DNA from: an uncultured Oscillospiraceae bacterium
GTDB taxonomy: Bacteria > Bacillota > Clostridia > Oscillospirales > Oscillospiraceae
DNA: 14,756 nt
Reading direction: 5' to 3'
Assembly: GCA_958426425.1 (NCBI GenBank)
Contig: CATZYY010000044.1
Coordinates: 1 to 14,756, forward strand
In this document: positions 5,891 to 13,183 of the stretch, piece by piece
How the letters are laid out: each line of letters begins with the position of its first letter
Numbering within the stretch: the stretch's first letter is position 1
Translations under genes and position numbers: made by a program
Notes under the pieces: generated by a model
What the model saw: the letters and a program-made list of their open reading frames with translations, nothing else
Database searches by the model: none
What the model was told of the DNA's origin: nothing

Positions 5891-6465
5891 CCTACCTGCA
5901 CCTCCTCCAGAGATCTCTTCAGTGCCCGCATGTTGCCCTCAATCACCTGAGGTTTGCTGGCAAACTTATGCTTGAAGGAGCCCTCCATGTCCTTGATGAA
6001 CTCCTCCAGGCCAATGACGCCGGACACCTTCACTATGGCGGCCAGCATGGGGGTGTTGGGGAAATTCTTGCCCAGCTCTTCCTCGCTGATCTTGCCGGCG
6101 TCGATGGTGCACACCCGGCCCTCGTAGCCCTTCAGTAGGGGCCGCAGCTCCGCCGGGCTCTTGCTGGAGTTGATGACGATGGCGCCCTCCTTCTTGAGGC
6201 CCGCCGTCACGTCCACAGCGGAGAGCAGCGTCTCGTCCACCACCACCACATAGTCCGGGTCGTAGATGTTGGAGTGGACCGTGCTGCGCTCACTGCTAAT
6301 TCGGTTATAGGCGGTAATGGGCGCGCCCATGCGCTCCGGGCCGTACTCCGGGAACCCCTGGACGTACTTGCCCGTATTGAAGGCGGCATCCGCCAGCAGC
6401 AGCGACGCCGTCTTGGCGCCCTGGCCGCCGCGGCCGTGCCACCGGATCTCCACGATGTCTTTCAT
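5887..6465 (-). CDS. porC: Pyruvate (2-oxoacid):ferredoxin oxidoreductase, gamma subunit
   Basis: First gene of the operon, 192 residues, a normal length for the gamma chain. It helps bind CoA and joins the alpha-beta core. Seen: EIRWHGRGGQGAKTAS near the N terminus, the family's hallmark, and GFPEYGPERMGAPI. ATG 6465 is preceded by GAGGAGG (6474-6480). The separate gamma, delta, alpha, beta genes are the four-subunit form known from archaea and Thermotoga; many clostridia use a single fused chain (NifJ), so this may be a second enzyme in the cell. Confidence 0.92.
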   Translation of the reverse strand: MKDIVEIRWHGRGGQGAKTASLLLADAAFNTGKYVQGFPEYGPERMGAPITAYNRISSERSTVHSNIYDPDYVVVVDETLLSAVDVTAGLKKEGAIVINSSKSPAELRPLLKGYEGRVCTIDAGKISEEELGKNFPNTPMLAAIVKVSGVIGLEEFIKDMEGSFKHKFASKPQVIEGNMRALKRSLEEVQVG

Positions 6466-6538
6466 TCCTCGTTCCTCCTCTTCTGGTTTGCCCTGTCAAG
6501 AAAGATGTTGCGAAAATCTGCCTGTTTTAGGTCCATTC

Positions 6539-6568
6539 AGTATAGTCCCTTTTCCTCAGCTTTGTCAA
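6539..6568 (-). promoter_or_regulatory. Promoter of the oxidoreductase operon
   Basis: On the - strand: perfect -35 TTGACA (6563-6568), 18-bp spacer, -10 TATACT (6539-6544, 5/6). The leader before ATG 6465 is about 65 nt. A second TTGACA at 6494-6499 has no fitting -10. I see no clear operator dyad. Confidence 0.85.
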
Positions 6569-6600
6569 TGAAAGACACGGAAAGCACCCGATTTCCTGAA

Positions 6601-6632
6601 AAAATAAAAAAGCGGGGACCCCAGTCCCCGCT
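6601..6632 (-). terminator. Terminator of the CHR transporter pair
   Basis: AGCGGGGAC (6611-6619) pairs perfectly with GTCCCCGCT (6624-6632) around 4 nt. On - it runs into TTTTTTATTTTTT, a strong U tract. It sits between the CHR genes and the promoter of the oxidoreductase operon and separates the two units. Confidence 0.92.
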
Positions 6633-6645
6633 CTCATTGTATGCC

Positions 6646-7263
6646 TCACACGCCGGCAAAGCCAAACACGGCGCCCACCACGGCGGAAATTCCGATAAAG
6701 ACGATGGGATGCCAGTCCTTCACCTTCTTCACCCAGTTGGTCAGCACCAGCAGCACCGCGGCCAGAAGCAGTCCCTTCCAGTTGATCAGGGTCCCCCAGC
6801 CGCCCGGCAGAGAAAATCCGCTGAGAATGCCGCTCTCCGGCGTCACGGATTGAATGCCCGTGAGAACTTCCAGGATTACCGAGACGCAGGCAGCACCGAT
6901 GAGCCCTGTGGAGGCGGGACGCAGGCCGTAAAAGGCATCGTTGACATACTTGCTGTCCCGGAACTTTTTCAGCATCATGGCCACAATCAAAATCACGATG
7001 ATGGAGGGCGTCACCTCGCCGATGGTGGCAATAATGGCCCCGGGGATTCCTCCCACGGTGTAGCCCACATAGGTGGCCATGTTGATGCCGATGGGGCCCG
7101 GGGTGGACTCCGACACCGCCAGCATGTTCATCAGATCCGTCTGGGTGTACCAGCCGGTAGTCTCACCGATATCATGGAGGAAGGGCAGTGTGGCCATGCC
7201 GCCGCCCACGGCGAACAACCCCGTCTTGAAAAACTCATAATAAAGACGCAGATAGATATTCAT
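6646..7263 (-). CDS. Chromate-transporter (CHR) family half-protein, second of pair
   Basis: A 205-residue membrane protein with about six hydrophobic stretches, one CHR domain. Short CHR proteins act as paired halves (as in B. subtilis ChrA/ChrB, YwrB/YwrA) and carry chromate or a related oxyanion, probably out of the cell. Seen: VGGGMATLPFL near residue 19 and STPGPIGINMATYVG near 53, the conserved FGGG and TPGP motifs. I start at ATG 7263, which overlaps the stop of the first half in ATGA; the longer frame to 7326 lies inside that gene. In an anaerobic gut bacterium chromate is unlikely to be the real substrate; sulfate or a metabolic anion could be. Confidence 0.87.
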   Translation of the reverse strand: MNIYLRLYYEFFKTGLFAVGGGMATLPFLHDIGETTGWYTQTDLMNMLAVSESTPGPIGINMATYVGYTVGGIPGAIIATIGEVTPSIIVILIVAMMLKKFRDSKYVNDAFYGLRPASTGLIGAACVSVILEVLTGIQSVTPESGILSGFSLPGGWGTLINWKGLLLAAVLLVLTNWVKKVKDWHPIVFIGISAVVGAVFGFAGV

Positions 7264-7820
7264 GCCCGCTTCGCCTCCAGATTCTTCAGGATGATGCCCG
7301 ACAGCGCCGCCAGGATCACAAACCAAACCGGCGATACGGTCAAAAACACTCCTGCCGCCAAAACCAACAGGAAGATCACCGCCGTCCGCTTGTCCACCAC
7401 GGACTTATTCAGCAGCTTCCGCACCGCGTTGAAGATCAGCACGCACACGCACACCTGAATGCCGGCGAAGGCGTTCTGAACCCAGGCAATGTGGGAGAAG
7501 TTGCTGATAAAGGCCGCCAGAATGGTGATGATGACCAGAGACGGAAATACCACGCCCAGCGTGGCCACAATGCCCCCCAGATTGCCGGCGTACTTCTGCC
7601 CAATAAAGGTGGCGGTATTGACGGCAATGATGCCGGGTGTGCACTGGCCGATGGCAAAGTAGTCGGTCAGCTCCTCCTCCGTGGCCCAGTGCCTGTTTTC
7701 CACCACTTCCCGCTGCAAAATCGGCAGCATGGCCATGCCGCCGCCGAAGGTTATAACCCCCATTTTCGCAAAGGACCAAAACAGCGTCCAGTTCATGGAC
7801 GCCCGCTCTTTCATACTCAT
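7260..7820 (-). CDS. Chromate-transporter (CHR) family half-protein, first of pair
   Basis: A 186-residue membrane protein, the other CHR half. ATG 7820 is chosen because AGGAG (7829-7833) lies 8 nt upstream; ATG 7814 is an alternative six bases inside. Seen: FGGGMAMLPILQREVVE (25-41) and CTPGIIAVNTATFIG (60-74), the paired signatures of this family, with several further hydrophobic segments. The two halves differ clearly from each other and probably insert in opposite orientation, as described for short CHR pairs. Divergent from the LysR gene, so probably its target. Confidence 0.88.
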   Translation of the reverse strand: MSMKERASMNWTLFWSFAKMGVITFGGGMAMLPILQREVVENRHWATEEELTDYFAIGQCTPGIIAVNTATFIGQKYAGNLGGIVATLGVVFPSLVIITILAAFISNFSHIAWVQNAFAGIQVCVCVLIFNAVRKLLNKSVVDKRTAVIFLLVLAAGVFLTVSPVWFVILAALSGIILKNLEAKRA

Positions 7821-7868
7821 TGCGCCTGCTCCTCTCCTAATCTCTATGGGAGAGCATACTCCTCCCCC

Positions 7869-7896
7869 TTGCATTTTTCAATTCTTATGTTAATAT
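7869..7896 (+). promoter_or_regulatory. Promoter of the LysR gene
   Basis: -35 TTGCAT (7869-7874, 4/6), 16-bp spacer, -10 TAATAT (7891-7896, 5/6), in an AT-rich island between GC-rich genes. The leader is about 35 nt. The divergent - strand promoter for the CHR pair must lie in the same 117-bp gap, but I cannot pick its boxes confidently, which would fit a weak promoter that needs an activator. Confidence 0.55.
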
Positions 7897-7901
7897 AGAA
7901 T
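7881..7901. promoter_or_regulatory. LysR-type operator (ATTCT-N11-AGAAT)
   Basis: ATTCT (7881-7885) and AGAAT (7897-7901) form a perfect 5-bp dyad around 11 bases, exactly the T-N11-A arrangement of LysR-type regulator sites. It covers the -10 box of the LysR gene, the usual place for autorepression, and is upstream of the divergent CHR genes. A second dyad CAATTC (7879-7884) / GAATTG (7909-7914) and a direct repeat CTTATGT (7884-7890, 7915-7921) overlap it and may form the activation half-sites. Confidence 0.62.
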
Positions 7902-7937
7902 CCATCATGAATTGCTTATGTATCGGAGGCGGATACC

Positions 7938-8816
7938 ATGACCCTGCGGCATCTGGAGATCTTTCGGGCGGTATGTACCCAGGAGAGCGTCACCCAGGCG
8001 GCGGAGCGGCTCAACATGACCCAGCCTGCCGTCAGCATGGCCATCCGGGAGCTGGAGACCTTTTACGGTGTACGGCTGTTTGAGCGAATGAACCGCCGCC
8101 TGTACATTACCGAGGCTGGCCGCAGCCTGCTGCAATACGCCGACACGGTTCTCAGCCAGTTTCAGGAGTCCGTCCAGGTGCTGCGGCAGGGCGGCACCCG
8201 GGGCCGGTGCCGTTTCGGCATGACCGTCACCATCGGGGAGACCTGGCTGCCGGCCATTCTGACCCGGCTGAAGGAGGAACTGCCGGAGCTGGACGTGGAG
8301 GCCTTCATCCAGAACTCCCGCCGGACCGAGGAGATGGTGCTGCAAAACGAGATCGACTTCGCCCTGGTGGACAACGTGTCCTCCGCCTCCCGCAGCCAGC
8401 GGGTAAGCCCACTGTTTCGGGAGACCATGGCGGCGGTCTGCGCCCAGGGCTTCCTGTCGGGGAAAACCGCCCTGCCCCTGTCGGAGCTGGCGGAACAACC
8501 CCTGCTGCTGCGGGAGAGCGGCAGCGGCACCCGTTCCAGTGTAGACGCCGTGTTTCAGGCGGCGGGGCTGAAGGCCGTTCCGGTGGTGGAGGGCATCAGC
8601 GCCTCCGCCCTGCTGTCCTGCGCCGCCACCGGCGCCGGGATCACCATTCTGCCCCGCTCCCAGGTGGAGCGGCCGCTGCGGGATGGCGCCGTCCGGGAGC
8701 TGACCGTCACCGACGCCATTTTTCAGCGGACCTATTTTCTGCTGTGCCACAGGAACAAATACCTGACAGAGGGCATGAAAAAAGCCATTGAAATCGTTCG
8801 GGAAGTCATCTCCTGA
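7938..8816 (+). CDS. LysR-family transcriptional regulator
   Basis: A 292-residue cytoplasmic regulator. ATG 7938 follows GGAGG (7925-7929) by 8 nt. Seen: N-terminal winged HTH, residues 1-60, with FRAVCTQESVTQAAERLNMTQPAVSMAIRELE, and a substrate-binding-type domain at about 90-290 expected to sense a small effector. Length is normal. The divergent arrangement with the CHR pair and the dyad between them suggest that it controls those genes and itself. The effector is unknown; a CysB-like role sensing sulfur or another oxyanion is only a guess from the target. Confidence 0.92.
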   Translation: MTLRHLEIFRAVCTQESVTQAAERLNMTQPAVSMAIRELETFYGVRLFERMNRRLYITEAGRSLLQYADTVLSQFQESVQVLRQGGTRGRCRFGMTVTIGETWLPAILTRLKEELPELDVEAFIQNSRRTEEMVLQNEIDFALVDNVSSASRSQRVSPLFRETMAAVCAQGFLSGKTALPLSELAEQPLLLRESGSGTRSSVDAVFQAAGLKAVPVVEGISASALLSCAATGAGITILPRSQVERPLRDGAVRELTVTDAIFQRTYFLLCHRNKYLTEGMKKAIEIVREVIS

Positions 8817-8834
8817 TTGGGGAAATCCGTGCAA

Positions 8835-8875
8835 AAGCCGCGGGTCTGCCGTTGAGACCGGCAGACCCGCGGCTT
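8835..8875. terminator. 17-bp hairpin terminator shared by converging operons
   Basis: AAGCCGCGGGTCTGCCG (8835-8851) pairs perfectly with CGGCAGACCCGCGGCTT (8859-8875) around a 7-nt loop. On - the stem ends in TTTT and then GC, so it fits the end of the five-gene operon best. On + only TT follows, so LysR termination there may be weaker or act as a collision barrier. Confidence 0.82.
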
Positions 8876-8892
8876 CATGCTGAGATGGTCCT

Positions 8893-10056
8893 TTAAAGGT
8901 CCTCCCGCTGCTGGGCAGCGCTGCCGCCCAGGCCGAAATCCTCCTCTACACTGGCGGTGTCCCGCCGCAGCATGGTCTCCATCACCCGGATGTCGCTGTC
9001 CACGTCCATGGCGTCGGCCTTATACAGCTCGTCCAGCTGATGCTCGAAGCCGCGAACGATGGCATCCATGGTGGCCTCGATGCGGCTTTTGGCCTGGCGC
9101 AGGTTCTCTCCCTCCACGCCGGCGGCCTCAAACTCCGCGTAGGAGTCCAGCAGCTTCTGGGTGGTGGGCAGATAGTAGTTGAGGAAGGTGTCGATTCGCC
9201 CGGCCTTTTTGGGGTCCTCCTCCACCGCCTTGAAAATACGGGCGGTGATCTGCTCCAGCCGGTCGATCTTGGCGGAGAGAACCGGGTCGGCAATGGCGTC
9301 GTTGGCCCGGCGGATGTTCCGCAGAATGCCGGAGTACCCCTCCTCCGTCTCCTTGGGCGTCTGGGCGGCGGCCTTCTGCCGCTTCCGCCGCAGTTCCGCG
9401 TCTGCCTGCCCGCTGCGCAGCAGATAGCCCAGCTCCACATTTAAATACGCCGTCCCGCCAAAGTACCCCTTGTCCACCATCTTTGTAAGGTCCTTTTCCA
9501 CCCGTCTGTCCGGATAGCCCAGGGTTCTCGCCAGCTCCTCCACCGCGATGGCCTCCCGGTCACCCATGACGGCCAGATACTTGGCATACCGCTTCAGCTG
9601 CCGGTCCATGGCGACTCCGGCCCACAGCATGGCGCCGCCGGCCACCGCCACGGACAGCGCCTGCAGCAGCTCCGGCAGCCACAGACTCAGCCAGTAGTCG
9701 GACCAGAACAGGGCGTCAATGGGGCCGCCCATGCCGGCCACGCCGCCCACCAGCAGTACAATGCCGATGATCTTCAGCCACTTGGCATTGGACTTTTTGG
9801 GCAGCGGAGATTTCATGGCGGTGCGGACCACCGTTTTGGCGCGGGTGGGGGAGCTGCTCTGGGGGGCGGCCTGCGCCCCCTTGGCCTGCTCCGACAGGGA
9901 CGGAGCGGGCTGGGGTGTCTGACGATCCTTTCCAAAGAGCTTCACCAACAGCCATATCAGGGCGATGGGCCAGATACCCAGGGCAAACAGCACCACAATG
10001 GCCACCCAGGCGCCCCAACCCGTATCCTTGCCGGCTTTTTTCTGTCTTCCGGCCAC
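8893..10056 (-). CDS. XpaC-family membrane protein with a winged-helix-like middle region
   Basis: A 387-residue protein starting at GTG 10056 behind AGGGGGAGTA, 3 nt after the preceding gene. Seen: a basic N terminus and membrane segments at about 16-41, 93-110 and 128-149. A low-complexity Q/A/P/S linker spans 45-90. Region 155-215 (DREAIAVEELARTLGYPDRRVEKDLTKMVDKGYF and on) reads like a winged helix. The C-terminal helical region, 243-370, carries the XpaC pattern LLDSYAEFEAAG near 318 and the repeated I-E/M-E-T-M-L helix. XpaC proteins were named for hydrolysis of an indolyl phosphate, but no phosphatase motif is known or visible, and they usually sit next to TelA (tellurite/toxic-anion family), absent here. 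Last gene of its operon. Confidence 0.75.
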   Translation of the reverse strand: MAGRQKKAGKDTGWGAWVAIVVLFALGIWPIALIWLLVKLFGKDRQTPQPAPSLSEQAKGAQAAPQSSSPTRAKTVVRTAMKSPLPKKSNAKWLKIIGIVLLVGGVAGMGGPIDALFWSDYWLSLWLPELLQALSVAVAGGAMLWAGVAMDRQLKRYAKYLAVMGDREAIAVEELARTLGYPDRRVEKDLTKMVDKGYFGGTAYLNVELGYLLRSGQADAELRRKRQKAAAQTPKETEEGYSGILRNIRRANDAIADPVLSAKIDRLEQITARIFKAVEEDPKKAGRIDTFLNYYLPTTQKLLDSYAEFEAAGVEGENLRQAKSRIEATMDAIVRGFEHQLDELYKADAMDVDSDIRVMETMLRRDTASVEEDFGLGGSAAQQREDL

Positions 10057-10059
10057 AGC

Positions 10060-10269
10060 TTACTCCCCCTTTTTCTCCAGCTTGCGCTTGCGGCCCTTTT
10101 CGTCCACCACATAGGTGTTGTCCAGCTGGGCGCTGAGGTTGCCCAGCACGGAGTCGATATACTCCCGCCGCAGCGCCGCCTGCTCCGCCTGCTCCCACTC
10201 GGTCAGCCCCTCGGGGGTTCTGGACTTGCGGGCAAGCTCGTTGATTCGGTCAATCTGTTTTTGGTCCAT
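10060..10269 (-). CDS. YnzC/DUF896 family small protein
   Basis: A 69-residue soluble protein. ATG 10269 follows AGGAGG (10279-10284) by 9 nt. Seen: the DUF896 core, INELARKSRTPEGLTEWEQAEQAALRREYID (from about residue 8), two predicted helices, and a charged tail ending in KRKLEKKGE. In B. subtilis ynzC lies in the LexA-controlled yneA operon; the molecular function is unknown. It lies 16 nt after the DUF4177 gene. I see no LexA-type box in front of this operon. Confidence 0.9.
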   Translation of the reverse strand: MDQKQIDRINELARKSRTPEGLTEWEQAEQAALRREYIDSVLGNLSAQLDNTYVVDEKGRKRKLEKKGE

Positions 10270-10285
10270 GTGTTCGTTCCTCCTG

Positions 10286-10507
10286 TCAGGTCTCCCGGCG
10301 CTGCCGCTCGAACACCAGGTCAATGGTCTCCATATAGCCTCCGGCCCGCTGCCGCTTGGGGATGAACCCCACATAGCGCCAGCCCTCCTCCGCCCGGCGG
10401 CGGATGGCCTCCTGATGGGCCAGAGTCTCCCAGCCGATGCCGCCGAAGAAGCTGTATCCGCCTCCGCCGTCATCGCAGTTGATCTCCTCAAATTCATACT
10501 CCAGCAT
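10286..10507 (-). CDS. DUF4177-type small protein
   Basis: A 73-residue protein. I prefer ATG 10507 to ATG 10528: AGGAGG (10516-10521) lies 8 nt before it, and DUF4177 proteins typically begin M-x-E-Y, as here (MLEYEFEEI). The upstream ATG overlaps the end of the previous gene and has no good ribosome site. Seen: an insert GGGGYSFFGG followed by LAHQEAIRRRAEEGWRYVGFIP, the typical helix then W-x-x-V-x-x-x-P strand, and a closing strand DLVFERQ. Function unknown. Confidence 0.82.
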   Translation of the reverse strand: MLEYEFEEINCDDGGGGYSFFGGIGWETLAHQEAIRRRAEEGWRYVGFIPKRQRAGGYMETIDLVFERQRRET

Positions 10508-10520
10508 GGGTGTATCCTCC

Positions 10521-11321
10521 TCAGACATACCGCCTGACCAGGATGGCGGTCCGGCCCTTTTTCGTCAGACCCCCTACCTGGGCCAGTTGAAATTTTCCAA
10601 AGCCCCGGGCGGAGACGGTGTCCCCTTCACTCAGAAGCTTGTCCGGTTTGGTGCAGGGCCGCCAGTTTACCTGGACGGCGCCCCGCTCCACCAGCTCCGC
10701 AGCCTTGCCCCGGGCCATGCGCAGGGCGGAGGACACCACCGCATCCAGCCGCAGAGAGGAGACGGTGTCCCGCACCTCCTCCATTTTAGTCTCCGGGATT
10801 TGCAGCTCCCCCGGTTCAACGGCGGTCACTTTTAGGTGGGTACGGCCGGCGCTGGTCCAGCTTTGCAGCAGGAAATCCGCCACTGTGTCCAGCACGACCA
10901 GGTCCGCGCTCTCCGGTCCCACCAAAATGTCTCCCACCTTTTCCCGGACGATGCCAAGTCCCATCAGGCTGCCCAGGAAATCCCGGTGCGTGGGGGTTGT
11001 CTCCTCCGCTCGGAAGAACGCCCGCAGGCACCGCAGAGGACTCTGGGTCTTCGCGTCCTCCGCCTCCAGCCAATCCGGCAGAAACAGCAAAATCCGCCGT
11101 TCCGCCGCCTCATAACCGCCCAAGGAAACATAGGCCGTCTGGCCAATGCCTGCCAGGCGCAGCAGGTCCTCCGCCTGCACCCGCTGGGCGGGGCTGAGAA
11201 AATCCGTGGCGGCGGGAATGTTCCGCCGCTGCGCCTGCTCTGCCCGGTCCAGAACCTTGGCCAGCAGCAGCCGGTCCTCTCCCAGGGCGCCGCAGCGGTC
11301 CAGCAGCTTACTCTTCTCCAT
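10521..11321 (-). CDS. ylmH: YlmH-like S4-domain RNA-binding protein
   Basis: A 266-residue protein. The N-terminal two thirds (about 1-180) match the YlmH fold, and the S4 RNA-binding domain is at about 188-245 (LRLDAVVSSALRMARGKAAELVERGAVQVNW and on). In B. subtilis YlmH binds ribosomal complexes and can act in ribosome-associated quality control beside RqcH. It is normally in the cell-division cluster with ylmG and divIVA; here it follows an ABC exporter instead. ATG 11321 overlaps the exporter's end by 14 nt and has only a weak AGGA far upstream, so coupling to the exporter's translation is likely. Confidence 0.87.
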   Translation of the reverse strand: MEKSKLLDRCGALGEDRLLLAKVLDRAEQAQRRNIPAATDFLSPAQRVQAEDLLRLAGIGQTAYVSLGGYEAAERRILLFLPDWLEAEDAKTQSPLRCLRAFFRAEETTPTHRDFLGSLMGLGIVREKVGDILVGPESADLVVLDTVADFLLQSWTSAGRTHLKVTAVEPGELQIPETKMEEVRDTVSSLRLDAVVSSALRMARGKAAELVERGAVQVNWRPCTKPDKLLSEGDTVSARGFGKFQLAQVGGLTKKGRTAILVRRYV

Positions 11322-13068
11322 GACCGATCAGTTCCTGGGTCCGCACCAGCGCCGCGTAGGCGCCGTTTTTGGCCATCAGCTCCTCATGACTGCCCAACTC
11401 CGTGATGCGGCCGTCCTCCACCACGGCGATGCGGTCGGCGCTGCGGACCGTGGAGAGGCGGTGGGCGATGATGATGGTAGTGCGGCCATGGGACAGCTTC
11501 TCAAAGGCCTCCTGGAGCTTGGCCTCCGTCACGGAGTCCAGGGCGGATGTGGCCTCGTCCAGAATCAGCACCGGCGGGTCCTTCAAAAAGATGCGGGCAA
11601 TGGAGATCCGCTGCTTCTGTCCGCCGGAGAGCAGAGCCCCCCGCTCTCCCACGTAGGTGTTGAACCCCTCCGGCATGGCCACGATATCGTCATAGATCTC
11701 CGCCAGCTTTGCTGCCCTGGCCACTTCCTCCTCGGAGGCGCCGGGTTTTCCGTAGCGAATATTCTCCAGGATACTGGCGGCAAAGAGGAATACGTCCTGC
11801 TGCACCACGCCCACGTTCCGGCGCAAGGACTCCTGGGTGACCGTCCGCACATCCTGCCCGTCAATGCGGACGGCGCCGGCGGTCACATCGTAAAACCGCG
11901 GGATCAGCTGACACAGGGTGGACTTCCCGCCGCCGGAAGGCCCCACCACGGCAATGGTCTCGCCGGGCCGGATATGGAGGTCCACGTCGTGGAGCACCGC
12001 CAAATCCGCCTGATAGGCAAACTCCACGTGGTCCACGTCAATACGGCCCTCCACCCGGTCCAGGGACACTGCGTCGGGCGCGTCCTGCAAAGTGGGCTCC
12101 TCCCGCATCAGCTCCACAAACCGGCCGAAGCCGGCGGTGCCGTTGGCAAAGAGCTCGGCAAAATTGGAGAGCTTCCGAACCGGGTTTACAAAGGTCGTAA
12201 TATAGAGGCTGAAGGTGATGAGGTCCACGGTGTCCATTTGACCCCGCATGATTAAGAAGCCGCCCACGGAGATCACAGCCACCGATAAAATGCACAAAAA
12301 GAACTCCATAGTGGCATTAAATCGCCCCATGGCCTTGTGGAACTGTCGCTTGGAAGTTTTAAAGCTGTTGTTGGAGACATCGAACTTCTCCATCTCCGCC
12401 TCCTCGTTGGCGAAGGCCTTGGCGGTGCGGATGCCGGAGAGGCCGGACTCAATGTCGGCGTTGATGACGGCGGTCTTCTGCTTGACCCGGCGGGAGGCCT
12501 CGCTCATGGAGCGGCGGCACCGCCACACCACGGCGAAGAACACCGGCAGAATCACGGCGATCACCAGAGCGAGACGCCACTGGATAGAGAACATGACGCA
12601 CAGAGCCCCCACAATGGTGACGCCGGAGATGAACACGTCCTCCGGGCCGTGGTGGGCCAGCTCCGTAATATCAAAGAGGTCCGCAGTCAGCCGGCTCATC
12701 AGCTGTCCGGTGCGGTTGCGGTCATAGTAGTCGAAGCTCAGCTCCTGCATGTGGTGGAACAGATCCCGTCGGATGTCCGCCTCCACCAGGATGCCGAAGG
12801 TGTGGCCCCAGTAGCAGATCACATACTGCATCACCGCCCGCAGGGCAAAGGCCGCAAACACCACCGCCATGACGGCAAAAAAGGCCCCGTAGGCATTCTG
12901 GGGCAGCAATTCGTACAGGCACCACCGGGATATGGCGGGGAACGCCAGGTCGATCAGGCAGATCACCAGGGCGCAGCACATATCCAGGGCAAACAGCTTT
13001 CGGTGGGGATAGAAATAGGAGAGAAAAATCCGCAGGGCGGACCGCTCCCGAAATGAACGGCTTGTCAT
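11308..13068 (-). CDS. ABC exporter half-transporter (TMD-NBD fusion, MsbA/LmrA type)
   Basis: A 586-residue fusion of six membrane helices (about 15-310) and an ATPase domain, expected to work as a homodimer exporting a lipid, peptide or drug. I start at ATG 13068, 6 nt after AGGAG (13075-13079); the frame to 13134 covers the promoter. Seen: Walker A GPSGGGKST (376-384), Q-loop Gln near 424, signature LSGGQ (480-484), Walker B VLILDE with catalytic Glu 505, D-loop SALD and H-loop His 536. All catalytic residues are present, and a single gene rather than two suggests a homodimer. Substrate cannot be told from the sequence. First gene of the five-gene operon. Confidence 0.94.
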   Translation of the reverse strand: MTSRSFRERSALRIFLSYFYPHRKLFALDMCCALVICLIDLAFPAISRWCLYELLPQNAYGAFFAVMAVVFAAFALRAVMQYVICYWGHTFGILVEADIRRDLFHHMQELSFDYYDRNRTGQLMSRLTADLFDITELAHHGPEDVFISGVTIVGALCVMFSIQWRLALVIAVILPVFFAVVWRCRRSMSEASRRVKQKTAVINADIESGLSGIRTAKAFANEEAEMEKFDVSNNSFKTSKRQFHKAMGRFNATMEFFLCILSVAVISVGGFLIMRGQMDTVDLITFSLYITTFVNPVRKLSNFAELFANGTAGFGRFVELMREEPTLQDAPDAVSLDRVEGRIDVDHVEFAYQADLAVLHDVDLHIRPGETIAVVGPSGGGKSTLCQLIPRFYDVTAGAVRIDGQDVRTVTQESLRRNVGVVQQDVFLFAASILENIRYGKPGASEEEVARAAKLAEIYDDIVAMPEGFNTYVGERGALLSGGQKQRISIARIFLKDPPVLILDEATSALDSVTEAKLQEAFEKLSHGRTTIIIAHRLSTVRSADRIAVVEDGRITELGSHEELMAKNGAYAALVRTQELIGHGEE

Positions 13069-13105
13069 GATAGTCTCCTTCAAACAGTTGGTCTGTGCAT
13101 TACCG

Positions 13106-13134
13106 ATGATAGCATATTTCTTCCGCGGGTGCAA
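13106..13134 (-). promoter_or_regulatory. Promoter of the five-gene operon
   Basis: On the - strand: -35 TTGCAC (13129-13134, 4/6), 17-bp spacer, -10 TATCAT (13106-13111, 4/6). It begins directly next to the terminator of the upstream unit and gives a leader of about 30 nt. I find no convincing operator dyad. Confidence 0.65.
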
Positions 13135-13136
13135 TG

Positions 13137-13172
13137 AAATATCCCCGAATGCCGCGGCATCCGGGGATATTT
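13137..13172 (-). terminator. Terminator of the zinc-ribbon/SH3 protein gene
   Basis: AAATATCCCCG (13137-13147) pairs with CGGGGATATTT (13162-13172). After one A-C mismatch, ATGCC/GGCAT continues the stem to a 2-nt tip. It is nearly symmetric and could act in both directions. It lies 12 bp past the stop codon of the gene at 13184. Confidence 0.85.
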
Positions 13173-13183
13173 TGGAATGGATG

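Noticed and set aside
6466..6538. Possible riboswitch in the oxidoreductase leader
   Set aside because: The leader is only about 65 nt, with no stable stem and no recognisable aptamer core.
6274..7458. 394-codon + strand frame across porC start, the por promoter and a CHR gene
   Set aside because: It would cross a promoter, a terminator and two well-supported - strand genes. No family resemblance.
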